The notes under the pieces: model-generated
The model's database searches: none
Seen by the model: the letters and a program-made list of their open reading frames with translations, nothing else
Told to the model about the DNA's origin: nothing
Shown here: positions 35,738 through 44,943 of the stretch, in pieces
Numbering within the stretch: position 1 is the first letter of the stretch
Layout: every line of letters starts with the position of its first letter
Position numbers and translations under genes: made by a program
Assembly: GCF_002954665.1 (NCBI RefSeq)
Contig: NZ_MSCM01000001.1
Span: forward strand, 1,762,578 to 1,826,577
From: Polaribacter glomeratus
GTDB taxonomy: Bacteria > Bacteroidota > Bacteroidia > Flavobacteriales > Flavobacteriaceae
Direction of reading: 5' to 3'
Length of the DNA stretch: 64,000 nt

Positions 35738-36865
35738 TTATCCTTTAATTCTCTTCTTTCTATTTGTTTCGTAATCTTCAAAAATCATTTCACCCAAACC
35801 TTTTAGCCCTGTATAAAATGCTTTTCCTTTATTTGCTTGTGTAAATGCGCTTACAAATTGCATTAAATAAGGGTCTTGTGCAATCATAAACGTAGTAATT
35901 GGGATGTGTAATTTTCTAGCTTGTTGCGCCATTGCATAACATTTGTTTACAATGTATTTGTCTAAGCCATTACTGTTTTTGTAATATTGGCCGTCTGGCA
36001 AACGCAAACAACTTGGTTTCCCATCGGTAATCATAAAAATTTGTTTGTTCGTATTTCTCTTTCTTCTTAACAAATCCATCGCTAATTGCAAACCAGCAAC
36101 TGTGTTTGTGTGATAAGGCCCAACTTGTAAATACGGCAAATCTTTAATTTTTATTACCCAAGAATCATTACCAAAAACAATAATATCTAAAGTGTCTTTT
36201 GGATACCTTGTTGTAATTAATTCAGCCAAAGCCATCGCCACTTTTTTTGCAGGCGTTATTCTATCTTCGCCGTATAAAATCATAGAATGACTAATGTCAA
36301 TCATTAACACGGTGCTCATCTGACTTTTATGCATTGTTTCTTCAACAACTAAATCATCTTCTGTTAACCTAAAGTCGTCAATTCCGTTATTAATTTGGGC
36401 ATTTTTTAAACTTTCTGTCATAGAAACTTTGTCTAACGCATCGCCAAATTGATAATTTCTAAAATCACCTGTGTGTTCGTCTCCTAAACCCGGAGATTTA
36501 CTTTTATGATTTCCAGAACCACTTCGTTTTATTTTTCCGAAAATATGATTTAATGCCTGCTGACGAATTGCACGTTCCGTTTTGGGCGTAATTTTTGTGC
36601 CACCCGTTCCATCTGCTTTTATTTCTTCTTTGATGTATCCTTTCTTCTTTAAGTCTTCTACAAAATCATCAATCGTATAATTTTCGTCCGTTAATTTATA
36701 TTCCGTATCTAAAGAACGCAACCAATCTATCGCTTCATCAAAATCACCTGAGGTGTGGGTAATGAGCTCTTTAAATATTTCGAATAACTTATCAAAAGGA
36801 GATTGATTTTCTGCTTCAAAAGTTTTAAAAACAAATCCTTTTCTTTTAGTATTATTTTTTTTCAT
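35738..36865 (-). CDS. VWA-domain protein (CoxE/BatA-like), first gene of the VWA-AAA+ pair
   Basis: A 375-residue protein with no signal peptide. The first 180 residues are charged and helical. The C-terminal half is a von Willebrand A domain with an intact metal site: DISHS at residues 190-194, a Thr in the TNTVAG loop, and ITDGKPS. In related systems the VWA protein holds the substrate while the AAA+ partner drives a conformational change. The following gene encodes that partner. Transcription probably starts in the 125-base gap shared with the divergent TIGR01777 gene. Confidence 0.88.
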   Translation of the reverse strand: MKKNNTKRKGFVFKTFEAENQSPFDKLFEIFKELITHTSGDFDEAIDWLRSLDTEYKLTDENYTIDDFVEDLKKKGYIKEEIKADGTGGTKITPKTERAIRQQALNHIFGKIKRSGSGNHKSKSPGLGDEHTGDFRNYQFGDALDKVSMTESLKNAQINNGIDDFRLTEDDLVVEETMHKSQMSTVLMIDISHSMILYGEDRITPAKKVAMALAELITTRYPKDTLDIIVFGNDSWVIKIKDLPYLQVGPYHTNTVAGLQLAMDLLRRKRNTNKQIFMITDGKPSCLRLPDGQYYKNSNGLDKYIVNKCYAMAQQARKLHIPITTFMIAQDPYLMQFVSAFTQANKGKAFYTGLKGLGEMIFEDYETNRKKRIKG

Positions 36866-36990
36866 CGAGTATAAAAATACAGCTTTATCAGCAGTAAAAA
36901 TAAAGATTCACATTGCTTTATTATATCTTGACATAGATTTGTTTTATCAAATTTAAAAAACAGTGAACAAAAATTAATTATATTTACGTT

Positions 36991-37869
36991 ATGGCAAAAA
37001 TAGTAATCACCGGTGGTACAGGTTTGGTTGGCAAAAGGCTAACAGAAATGTTGGTTGATAAAAATCATGAAGTTGTAATCTTAAGCAGAAATCCTTCAAG
37101 TAAAAATGAATTTAAATGGGATCTTTCTACCAAAGAATTGGATGAAAAGGCACTCAAAAATTCTGATTATATTATTCATTTGGCAGGAGCCGGAATTGCA
37201 GACGAACGTTGGTCGGAAGAAAGAAAAAAAGTAATTATTGATAGTAGAGTGCAATCTGCCAACTTTCTTTTTGATAAAATAAAGGAATTAAAAATTGATC
37301 TCAAAGGTTTTATTTCTGCATCTGGCGTTGGTTTTTACGGTGCTATTACTTCGGATAAAATTTTTAAGGAAACGGATAAAGCTGGTAATGATTTTTTAGC
37401 GGATGTTTGCATCAAATGGGAACAAGCTGCACAACAATTTTCAACAAAAAACATTCCTGTAACTATTTTAAGAACCGGAATTGTTTTAGCCGAAAAAGGC
37501 GGAGCATTAGATAAAATGAAAACTCCGATAATTTCTCCTTTAGGTTCTGGAAAACAATATTTACCATGGATTCATATTGATGATTTATGCGAACAATATA
37601 TAAGTGCCGTTGAAGGGAGTTTAATTGGTGTTTTTAACGCAGCTGCGCCTGAACATCATACAAGTGTTTCTTTCTCTAAAGCACTTGCTAAAAGTATCAA
37701 AAGACCTTTTATAGGAATTTGTGTTCCTGCTTTTATGTTGAAACTTTTATTTGGGGAATTGGCAATTATCCTTTTAGAGGGAAGTAGAATTTCTGCAAAA
37801 AAAGTTACAGACACCAATTTTAAATTTAAATTTCCAACACTTAAAAAAGCATTGGAAGATTTTAATTAA
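36991..37869 (+). CDS. TIGR01777-family NAD(P)-dependent epimerase/reductase (YfcH-like)
   Basis: A 292-residue Rossmann-fold protein of the extended short-chain dehydrogenase family. It shows the nucleotide loop ITGGTGLVGKRL, the segment IIHLAGAGIADERW, the active-site region ISASGVGFYG, and the family motif YLPWIHIDDLCEQY. The C-terminal DUF1731 part ends KFKFPTLKKAL. The substrate is unknown. It is a single gene, divergent from the VWA gene. Confidence 0.9.
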   Translation: MAKIVITGGTGLVGKRLTEMLVDKNHEVVILSRNPSSKNEFKWDLSTKELDEKALKNSDYIIHLAGAGIADERWSEERKKVIIDSRVQSANFLFDKIKELKIDLKGFISASGVGFYGAITSDKIFKETDKAGNDFLADVCIKWEQAAQQFSTKNIPVTILRTGIVLAEKGGALDKMKTPIISPLGSGKQYLPWIHIDDLCEQYISAVEGSLIGVFNAAAPEHHTSVSFSKALAKSIKRPFIGICVPAFMLKLLFGELAIILLEGSRISAKKVTDTNFKFKFPTLKKALEDFN

Positions 37870-37971
37870 ATGCCATAACGATCACTTTTTTTTTAAATTT
37901 AGACGACGAAAAAAAACTAAAGCAACCGCTTCTTTTAATCTCGTAACATTTTTGTATCTTGCTACTTGCGC

Positions 37972-39372
37972 ATGATACAATTTATACTCAATTCTAAAAT
38001 TATTAAAACGGATGAAAACTCTGGAATCACATTATCAGATTTCATTAGAGAACATCAACACTTAAAAGGAACTAAAATTGGTTGCCGAGAAGGAGACTGT
38101 GGAGCTTGCACTGTTTTAATTGGCACCTTAAACAACGGCACAGTTAGTTACCAAAATATAACCTCTTGTATTTCTCCACTAGGAAATGCAAATGGTAAAC
38201 ACGTAGTAACTGTAGAAGGTATTAATCTTCCAAAAAAACTAAATACAGTACAAGAAGCGATGGCAACTAATTTTGCAACGCAATGTGGCTTTTGTACACC
38301 TGGTTTTGTGGTTTCTATGACTGGTTTTGCTTTAGACAATACAAAAATTTTAAATTCTTGCAATGACGCTATTAGCGGTAATATTTGCAGGTGTACAGGG
38401 TATAAATCTATCGAAAAAGCTGGTTTTGAAATTGAAGAGAAACTAAAAACACAAGATAAAAACCATCAAATTGAATGGTTGATAAAAGAAGGTTTTATAC
38501 CTGATTATTTTGAAACAATTCCGGATAAATTAAAAGGGTTAATAATAGAGAAACTAAATTCAGATGGACAAATTGTCGCAAATGGCACCGATTTGTATGT
38601 GCGTAATGCAGCTAAATTATCCGAAGAAAAAGTGCACTTAATTGCAAATGATACAAGTTTAAAAGGAATTTATCTTAAAAATAATGTTTTTACAATTGGC
38701 GCAAATACTACTGTTACAGAACTTCTAGAAAATGAGGACTTCAGAAATAATATTACAGGTTTAAAATCATTTCTAAAAATTATTTCATCAGAACCTATTA
38801 GAAATATGGGTACTTTAGGTGGTAATTTTGTAAATGCTTCACCAATTGGCGATATGTCTATTTTCTTTTTAGCATTAAACGCAACCTTATTAATTCAGCA
38901 TAAAAACGGAAAAGAAAGATCAATTCCTTTTCAAGAGTTTCATAAAGATTATAAAAAATACGACTTACAGAAAGATGAAATTTTAAAATCGATTTCCTTT
39001 TCTAAACTTAAAAATAACTCCTTTTTTAATTTCGAAAAAGTAAGTAAGCGAACGCATTTAGATATTGCTTCCGTAAATACTGCTTTTAGTATTTCTGTAA
39101 AAGAAAATCTAATTAGTGCCGTTCACTTTTCTATTGGTGGCGTTGCAGCCATCCCAAAATATGTACATAAAACAGCTGCTTTTTTAATAGGAAAAACAAT
39201 CAACTCAGAAACAATCCTGCAAGCTGAAGAAATTTTACAATCAGAAATTTCACCAATTAGTGACGTAAGAGGCACAGCAACCTATAAAAGAATGTTAGCA
39301 AAACAATTGTTCTTTGCCCATTTTATAACGTTATTTCCAAACCAAGTAGCACTTAAAAAATTGATCCATTAA
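37972..39372 (+). CDS. xdhA: Xanthine dehydrogenase small subunit (2Fe-2S and FAD)
   Basis: A 466-residue cytosolic subunit that passes electrons from the molybdenum site to NAD. The N-terminal ferredoxin domain has CREGDCGACTVLI, the second iron-sulphur domain has CGFCTPGFV and GNICRCTGY, and the FAD domain (from residue about 190) has IVANGTDLYV and RNMGTLGGNFVNASPIGD. This fused layout is the XdhA type. I use the ATG at 37972; a TTG at 37966 is less likely. The stop overlaps the xdhB start by one base (TAATG). Confidence 0.94.
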   Translation: MIQFILNSKIIKTDENSGITLSDFIREHQHLKGTKIGCREGDCGACTVLIGTLNNGTVSYQNITSCISPLGNANGKHVVTVEGINLPKKLNTVQEAMATNFATQCGFCTPGFVVSMTGFALDNTKILNSCNDAISGNICRCTGYKSIEKAGFEIEEKLKTQDKNHQIEWLIKEGFIPDYFETIPDKLKGLIIEKLNSDGQIVANGTDLYVRNAAKLSEEKVHLIANDTSLKGIYLKNNVFTIGANTTVTELLENEDFRNNITGLKSFLKIISSEPIRNMGTLGGNFVNASPIGDMSIFFLALNATLLIQHKNGKERSIPFQEFHKDYKKYDLQKDEILKSISFSKLKNNSFFNFEKVSKRTHLDIASVNTAFSISVKENLISAVHFSIGGVAAIPKYVHKTAAFLIGKTINSETILQAEEILQSEISPISDVRGTATYKRMLAKQLFFAHFITLFPNQVALKKLIH

Positions 39373-41624
39373 TGAAAAATATAGACAGTTTTACACACGT
39401 TCGTGGCGAATCGCTTTTTGTTGATGATTTAATTTGTAGGCAAGATGCCTTAATTGGTTTGTGTTTTGATTCTCCAAAAGCACACGGAAAGATTATTAGT
39501 GTAGATTATACCAAAGCAGAAGCTTTAGAAGGCGTAGAAAGAATATTTACGTATAAAGATGTTTTAGGCGAAAACCAAATTGGCGGTATCATTCCTGATG
39601 AACCTTTATGGGCTGAAAATGAAGTTCACTTTTGGGGACAACCAATTGCATTTATTGTTGCGAAAACAGATGCAATTGCAAAAAAAGCAAGAGCTTTAAT
39701 AACCATAGAAATAGAAGAATTACCAATAATTACCACTGCAAAAGAAGCAAAAGAAAAAGGAAGTTTTATAAATGCACCACGTTCTTTTAATCTTGGTGAA
39801 ACAGCAACTGCTTTTGCAAATTGCGATTTTGTTTTTGAAGGAGAAACTTTTTCTAACGGACAAGAACATTTGTATTTAGAAACGCAAGGCTGTTATGTGG
39901 TTCCGCAAGAAAACGGATCTATTAAAATAACTTCTTCTACACAAGGCCCCACTCAAGTGCAAAAAATTGCAGCCAGAGTGTTAGGAATTTCAATGCATAA
40001 AATTGAAGTTGACGTAATTAGATTAGGTGGTGGTTTTGGTGGTAAAGAAGACCAAGCAACACCTTGGGCCGTTATGGCAGCCGTTGCCGTGCAACATTTA
40101 AACAAACCTGTAAAGTATATGTTGAACAGACATGATGATATGCGAATGACAGGAAAACGTCATCCATATGCTTCATCCTTTAAAATTGGACTAACTAAAG
40201 ACTTAAAAATTAAAGCTTTTGAAGCTGAGTTTTTACAAAATTCTGGTGCTGCTGCAGATTTATCTCCAGCAATTGCAGAAAGAACTTTATTCCACGCAAC
40301 CAACAGTTATTTTATACCTAATGTAAAAACGACTGTGTACAGCTGTAAAACTAATTTACCGCCCAATACAGCGTTTAGAGGTTTTGGTGGTCCGCAAGGA
40401 ATGTTTGTGATTGAAAGTGCGATTGCAAAAGCTGCAGATGCATTGGCAATTGATAAAAGTAAAATACAAGAAGCTAATTTATTAGAAGAGAATAACGAAT
40501 TTTCTTACGGACAAATAGCGAAAGAAGTACAAGCAAAGAAAACATGGTTTTCAGCTAAAGAAAAATTTGAGTTAGAAAAACTTCAAAAAGAAGTTAAAGT
40601 TTTTAACAAAGAAAATCAAGTATATAAAAAAGGAATTTCTTTAATGCCAATTGCATTTGGTATTTCGTTTACAAACACCTCTATGAATCATGCCCGAGCA
40701 TTAATTCATATTTATCAAGATGGTAGTGTTGGCGTTTCTACTGGTGCTGTAGAAATGGGCCAAAGTGTAAACACAAAAATGTTACAAGTTGCGCAAGATA
40801 TTCTTGGCATTTCTGCAAACAAACTAAAAATTGAAACTACAAATACAACTCGTGTTGCAAACACATCGCCTTCTGCTGCAAGTTCTACTGCCGATTTAAA
40901 CGGAAAAGCTGTTGAAATGGCTTGTAACTCGTTAATTAAAAGGTTAACGAAAGTTGCTGCTAAAATGCTGCTTTCATCCGAAGAAAAGATTCATTTTAAA
41001 AAGGATTTTATTTTTGTTGAGAGAGAAAAATCAGAATTAACTTGGAATGCATTAATTGCACAAGCGATGTTAGAACGCGTTTCCTTATCAGAAAACGCAC
41101 ATTATGCAACACCAATTATCAACTTTGATAAAACAAAAGAGAAAGGACATCCTTTTGCATATCACGTTTACGGAACCGCAATTACAACGGTTACCGTAGA
41201 TTGTATTCGTGGAATTTATGAAATTGAAAATGTAAAAATTGTACATGATTTTGGAAAATCGATGAATATTGGTATTGATACCGGTCAAGTTGAAGGCGCA
41301 TTGGTACAAGGAATCGGTTGGATGACTATGGAGGAGATTTCATACAGTGAAGAAGGAAAGTTATTGTCAAACTCATTATCGACATATAAAATTCCTGATA
41401 TCTTTTCATCCCCAAAAACAATAGAAACGATACCTTTAGAAACTGATGGAAATGAAATGGCTATTAGAAAATCAAAAGCTGTTGGAGAACCACCTTTAAT
41501 GTACGGAATTGGTGTTTATTTTGCCATTCAGCAAGCTGTAAAGGAATTTAACCCGAACTATAAAATAAAGTTCCATGCACCTTTTACTCCGGAAAAAGTA
41601 GTAATGGGATTGTATGAAAAATAA
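39372..41624 (+). CDS. xdhB: Xanthine dehydrogenase large subunit (molybdopterin-binding)
   Basis: A 750-residue catalytic subunit that hydroxylates hypoxanthine and xanthine to urate. Molybdopterin contacts are visible in GGGFGGKEDQ, PPNTAFRGFGGPQG and VEMGQSVNTKM. The catalytic glutamate is in KAVGEPPLMYG. Length and order fit the bacterial XdhB type. Its end overlaps the next gene by 11 bases. Molybdenum cofactor synthesis genes are not in this window. Confidence 0.95.
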   Translation: MKNIDSFTHVRGESLFVDDLICRQDALIGLCFDSPKAHGKIISVDYTKAEALEGVERIFTYKDVLGENQIGGIIPDEPLWAENEVHFWGQPIAFIVAKTDAIAKKARALITIEIEELPIITTAKEAKEKGSFINAPRSFNLGETATAFANCDFVFEGETFSNGQEHLYLETQGCYVVPQENGSIKITSSTQGPTQVQKIAARVLGISMHKIEVDVIRLGGGFGGKEDQATPWAVMAAVAVQHLNKPVKYMLNRHDDMRMTGKRHPYASSFKIGLTKDLKIKAFEAEFLQNSGAAADLSPAIAERTLFHATNSYFIPNVKTTVYSCKTNLPPNTAFRGFGGPQGMFVIESAIAKAADALAIDKSKIQEANLLEENNEFSYGQIAKEVQAKKTWFSAKEKFELEKLQKEVKVFNKENQVYKKGISLMPIAFGISFTNTSMNHARALIHIYQDGSVGVSTGAVEMGQSVNTKMLQVAQDILGISANKLKIETTNTTRVANTSPSAASSTADLNGKAVEMACNSLIKRLTKVAAKMLLSSEEKIHFKKDFIFVEREKSELTWNALIAQAMLERVSLSENAHYATPIINFDKTKEKGHPFAYHVYGTAITTVTVDCIRGIYEIENVKIVHDFGKSMNIGIDTGQVEGALVQGIGWMTMEEISYSEEGKLLSNSLSTYKIPDIFSSPKTIETIPLETDGNEMAIRKSKAVGEPPLMYGIGVYFAIQQAVKEFNPNYKIKFHAPFTPEKVVMGLYEK

Positions 41625-42117
41625 CCACATTAGACTTCAGTTTACCAAACAGAACATCCTTAAAGGCGCACTCATTTATAGTGCTGGTGATAGTATTGCT
41701 GCAATTTTATTAGATGAATTTTCTCTATTTAGATTACTAGGAATGATTCTCGTAGGTGCGACTATTTATGCGTTTGAAATACCAAATTATTTTAGTTGGA
41801 TTGATAAGAAAACCACAAATTTATCTGGTGTAAAAAAGACTTTAGCAAAGACAGGATTGGCTATTGCTTATTTTAATCCTATTTGGATATTTAGACATTT
41901 AGCCTTTATCAAACTGTTTTCAGGTAATTTTAGTGACGTAAATTTCAATTTATTACAAATTGCAGGGATTTCGTTTTTAGTGAATATTCCTATTTCTTTT
42001 ATCGCAAATTATACCATCCAAAATAAAATAAAATTAGACTGGCGCTTTATTGCAAGTGCTATTTTCTCGGCAATTATGGCAATTTATTATGCTTTAAGTG
42101 AAACCATCTTTCAATGA
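41614..42117 (+). CDS. Unrecognised membrane protein inside the xdh operon
   Basis: A 167-residue protein with about four hydrophobic segments: around GALIYSAGDSIAAILL, FRLLGMILVGATIYAF, LLQIAGISFLVNIPISFI and FIASAIFSAIMAIYYAL. The N terminus is basic and polar (KNNHIRLQFTKQN), without a signal peptide. A GDS ... D ... R spacing loosely recalls Mpv17/PMP22 membrane proteins, but I cannot support that. It overlaps xdhB by 11 bases and xdhC by 4, so it is translationally coupled to both. It is too small for a purine permease; an anchor, channel or accessory role for the dehydrogenase is speculation. Confidence 0.8.
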   Translation: MKNNHIRLQFTKQNILKGALIYSAGDSIAAILLDEFSLFRLLGMILVGATIYAFEIPNYFSWIDKKTTNLSGVKKTLAKTGLAIAYFNPIWIFRHLAFIKLFSGNFSDVNFNLLQIAGISFLVNIPISFIANYTIQNKIKLDWRFIASAIFSAIMAIYYALSETIFQ

Positions 42118-43058
42118 AAATCTGGCAACATATTTTAACGAAACTACAAGATAATCAAACCGTTTATCTACTTACTGTTATAGAAAATTCTGGAAGTTCG
42201 CCTGGTAGAAAAGGTTTTAAAATGATGGTTGCTAAAGATGGCTTTATCTTTGGTTCTATTGGTGGTGGTATTATGGAATTTACCCTTGTAGAAGAATGTC
42301 TGCAGCTTTTAAAAGAAGAAAAGACCTCCATATTTATAAAAAAACAAATTCACAAAGGAAAAATTAAAGATGGCTCTGGTATGATTTGTTCTGGCAAGCA
42401 AACGGTTGTTTTTCATCCTTTAAATAAAAATAATATTGCTGATATAAAATCAATTAGTACTGCACTTAAAAAGAATACTCAAGGAATATTGAGGCTCTCC
42501 CCTACTTCGTTCTCATTTGCAGATAAAGCAGCCGATTGCAGATTTAAATACGAGATAAACGCTTTAGAAAATTGGTTTTTTGAAGAGCAAATTAACTACA
42601 AAGAAACCCTTTATATTGTGGGTGGTGGCCATGTAAGTTTAGCGGTAACAAAAACATTTATACAACTTGGTTTTCATGTAATTGTTTTAGACAATAGACC
42701 AAACCTAAACACCTTTGTAGCTAATAGTTTTGCAAGTGAAAAAAAGATTATTAACTATGAATTCATCAATACTTATATTCAAAAAGAGAGCACTACTTAT
42801 ATTGTTATTATGACGAATACCTATATTGATGATCTATTCGTATTGCGTAAACTCATTAAAAACAACTATAATTTTGTGGGTGTGTTAGGAAGTAAAGCAA
42901 AGTTAAAAACAATGTGGCACGTATTACTCAAAGAAGGTTTTACACAACAAGAATTAGATAAAATACGCGCTCCTGTTGGTTTATCTATAAAAAGCGAAAC
43001 ACCCGAAGAAATAGCAATTAGCATTGCAGCACAGCTCATTCAATTTAAAAATAACTAA
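42114..43058 (+). CDS. xdhC: XdhC-type molybdenum cofactor insertion protein
   Basis: A 314-residue accessory protein. The N-terminal XdhC/CoxI domain shows TVIENSGSSPGRKGFKMMV and SIGGGIMEF. The C-terminal Rossmann domain shows LYIVGGGHVSLAV and GVLGSKAKL. XdhC binds molybdenum cofactor, helps sulphurate it and delivers it to the large subunit. It overlaps the membrane-protein gene by 4 bases and closes the operon xdhA-xdhB-membrane protein-xdhC. Confidence 0.92.
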   Translation: MKIWQHILTKLQDNQTVYLLTVIENSGSSPGRKGFKMMVAKDGFIFGSIGGGIMEFTLVEECLQLLKEEKTSIFIKKQIHKGKIKDGSGMICSGKQTVVFHPLNKNNIADIKSISTALKKNTQGILRLSPTSFSFADKAADCRFKYEINALENWFFEEQINYKETLYIVGGGHVSLAVTKTFIQLGFHVIVLDNRPNLNTFVANSFASEKKIINYEFINTYIQKESTTYIVIMTNTYIDDLFVLRKLIKNNYNFVGVLGSKAKLKTMWHVLLKEGFTQQELDKIRAPVGLSIKSETPEEIAISIAAQLIQFKNN

Positions 43059-43148
43059 TACCAATTTAATTTTCTAATGTCTTGCTGTTACTATAAATAA
43101 GGGGTCAAAATTTCTGTAAATTATATTCTAATTTCAATTCTCTTACCG

Positions 43149-43220
43149 AATGTCAGCCTGAGCTTGTCGAAGACTTTTTAGTTAACTTAGGCTACACTTC
43201 GACCAGCTCAGTGTAACATT
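43149..43220. repeat. Imperfect inverted repeat of a common flavobacterial family
   Basis: Arms of 27 bases at 43149-43175 and 43194-43220 (AATGTCAGCCTGAGCTTGTC... and ...CTTCGACCAGCTCAGTGT) match at about 21 positions when one is reversed and complemented. The words CCTGAGCTTGTCGAAG and CTTCGACCAGCTCAG resemble a hairpin repeat common between genes in Flavobacteriia. The rest of the 300-base gap between xdhC and the YceI gene holds only the terminator at 43297. Confidence 0.65.
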
Positions 43221-43296
43221 GTTAGCTTTAATTGTTTTAGCGTCAATGTATACTTAAATTGGTATAATCGCCGTAATGACTTTTAGTCTGGAATAG

Positions 43297-43332
43297 AAAA
43301 AAGGTAACAATTTAAAATTGTTACCTTTTTTT
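43297..43332 (-). terminator. Terminator at the end of the rsfS-to-YceI gene series
   Basis: AAAAAAGGTAACAATTT and its reverse complement form a perfect 17-base stem with a very small loop, ending in a T tract on the minus strand. The structure is symmetrical and could also stop plus-strand transcripts coming from xdhC. Confidence 0.85.
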
Positions 43333-43360
43333 ATACTTAAACTAAACTGTCGTAATTATT

Positions 43361-44005
43361 TTAAAACGTAGAAGTAATGTTTAATGCAACTTCACTCCAT
43401 GTTTTAGAAACGCCGTCTGCACCTCTGTGTAAATCTAAACATACAGTATTTAAAGATGCTAATGCAGCTGATGCATTCCAATCATTAACATCCATTACAG
43501 CTTTCATATTAAAAGTCTTGTCTACAATTGTGTATGTAAAAGGTACTTTTTGACTAATTCCGTTCATTTTGATTTCTGCTACTCCACTTACATCATCTGT
43601 TAACGTTAATTTACCAGAAAGTAACTTTGTGTTGTCCATCATCCCAAAAAAGAACTTTTTAATTTTGTAATCTCTACTAGTATCTTTGGTAAAAAGACTG
43701 CTAACAGGAATTGAAAATTCAGTGTTATTAATTGCTTCTTTTACATTCGCACCTTCACCACCCGAAATAACATCTACTTTATTAAATTGACCACCAACAC
43801 CTATTTTTTCGGTAGTTTTATATGCTGTAAAGTTAATTTCATTATTGGCGTTCGATACCGCAAAAGGTGCGTTACTTTTACTAGTAGCTTCTAATGCTTC
43901 TGTTGATTCTGTTTTGCCATCTTCTTTTTTAGCATCCGATTTACATGCAGTAAAGTTAAATGCGGTTGCAATCACTAAAAACGATATAATAAATATTTTT
44001 TTCAT
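43361..44005 (-). CDS. YceI-family lipoprotein
   Basis: A 214-residue lipoprotein (lipobox FNFTACKS, Cys21) with a Lys/Glu-rich linker and a YceI-like beta-barrel domain (FTAYKTTEKIGVGGQF, EFSIPVSSLFTKD, FFFGMMDNT, VPFTYTIVDKTF). YceI proteins bind isoprenoid or other long lipids in the periplasm. The C-terminal segment with CLDLHRGADGVSKTW is unusual, and the domain is a divergent member. It follows the acyl-CoA-binding protein gene by 32 bases. Confidence 0.82.
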   Translation of the reverse strand: MKKIFIISFLVIATAFNFTACKSDAKKEDGKTESTEALEATSKSNAPFAVSNANNEINFTAYKTTEKIGVGGQFNKVDVISGGEGANVKEAINNTEFSIPVSSLFTKDTSRDYKIKKFFFGMMDNTKLLSGKLTLTDDVSGVAEIKMNGISQKVPFTYTIVDKTFNMKAVMDVNDWNASAALASLNTVCLDLHRGADGVSKTWSEVALNITSTF

Positions 44006-44037
44006 AATTATAGTTATTTAAAATTCTTTTTAATTGT

Positions 44038-44313
44038 TTAATATTCTTTGGCAAGTTTTATGTATTCTTTTTTTGCCTTTTCTGCAGACATGCCATTTAA
44101 TTGCACCCATGCATTAAATTTAAATGCACTTCTAACATCTATACCACTGTTAAAAGAAAATTTATTACCAAAATTTGCTTGCTTATAATAAGCATAAAAT
44201 TTTAGCATAATATCTGGAGCGACAGCTTCTTTCAGCTTCGAAATTTTGTCGAAAGCAGCTTTATACTCGATATCTAAATCCGATTTATTTTTCTGCGATA
44301 ACTTGGACACCAC
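44038..44313 (-). CDS. Acyl-CoA-binding protein
   Basis: A small four-helix acyl-CoA-binding protein of about 91 residues. Ligand-binding features of the family are present: FDKISKLKEAV, MLKFYAYYKQANFG (the YxxYKQA motif), and FNAWVQLNGMSAEKAKKEYI. It binds long-chain acyl-CoA and shuttles it to lipid enzymes. The GTG start at 44313 lies inside the end of psd (29-base overlap), since no ATG is available before the first helix. Placement after cdsA and psd suits a role in phospholipid supply. Confidence 0.86.
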   Translation of the reverse strand: MVSKLSQKNKSDLDIEYKAAFDKISKLKEAVAPDIMLKFYAYYKQANFGNKFSFNSGIDVRSAFKFNAWVQLNGMSAEKAKKEYIKLAKEY

Positions 44314-44941
44314 CTTTTACTTTATCTCCTAAATTTACATTGATCTTAGTTCCTAATGGTAAATAAATATCTACCCTAGAACCAAACTTAATAAAACCTG
44401 CATCTGTACCTTGCACAACTTTATCTCCTTCTTTAGCATAATTTACAATTCTCTTAGCTAATGCACCTGCAATCTGTCTGTATAATATAGTACCGATAGA
44501 TTTATTTTCGATAACCACCGTCGTTCGTTCATTTTCTGTTGATGACTTTGGATGCCAAGCAACTAAAAATTTTCCTGGATGGTATTTACTATATTTTATA
44601 ACTCCACTCATAGCGTATCTTGTAACATGCACATTTATAGGAGACATAAAAATAGACACTTGAATTCTTTTATCTTTAAAAAATTCTGTTTCCTCTACTT
44701 CTTCAATAACTACAACCTTACCATCTACGGGTGCTATAATTTGATTTTCATTTAAATTGGTAAACCTTTTAGGATTTCTAAAAAATTGCAATACAATAAC
44801 TACAAAGCCTAAAATAATAACTTGAATAGTTTTTACCAACCAAGCAATATCAATAAAATTTTCTACCAATAAAATTGCAGAAATTGCAATAATAAAAGTT
44901 ACAGAAATAATCTTATACCCTTCTTTATGAAAACGAATCAT
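44285..44941 (-). CDS. psd: Phosphatidylserine decarboxylase (short type)
   Basis: Makes phosphatidylethanolamine from phosphatidylserine at the cytoplasmic membrane. The precursor is 218 residues, the short form common in Bacteroidota. Two membrane segments lie at the N terminus. The sequence IFMSPINVHVTRYAMSG is a family hallmark. The self-cleavage site that yields the pyruvoyl group should be the Gly-Ser of KFGSRVDI near residue 190. cdsA ends 2 bases upstream. Confidence 0.93.
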   Translation of the reverse strand: MIRFHKEGYKIISVTFIIAISAILLVENFIDIAWLVKTIQVIILGFVVIVLQFFRNPKRFTNLNENQIIAPVDGKVVVIEEVEETEFFKDKRIQVSIFMSPINVHVTRYAMSGVIKYSKYHPGKFLVAWHPKSSTENERTTVVIENKSIGTILYRQIAGALAKRIVNYAKEGDKVVQGTDAGFIKFGSRVDIYLPLGTKINVNLGDKVKGGVQVIAEK

Positions 44942-44943
44942 TT

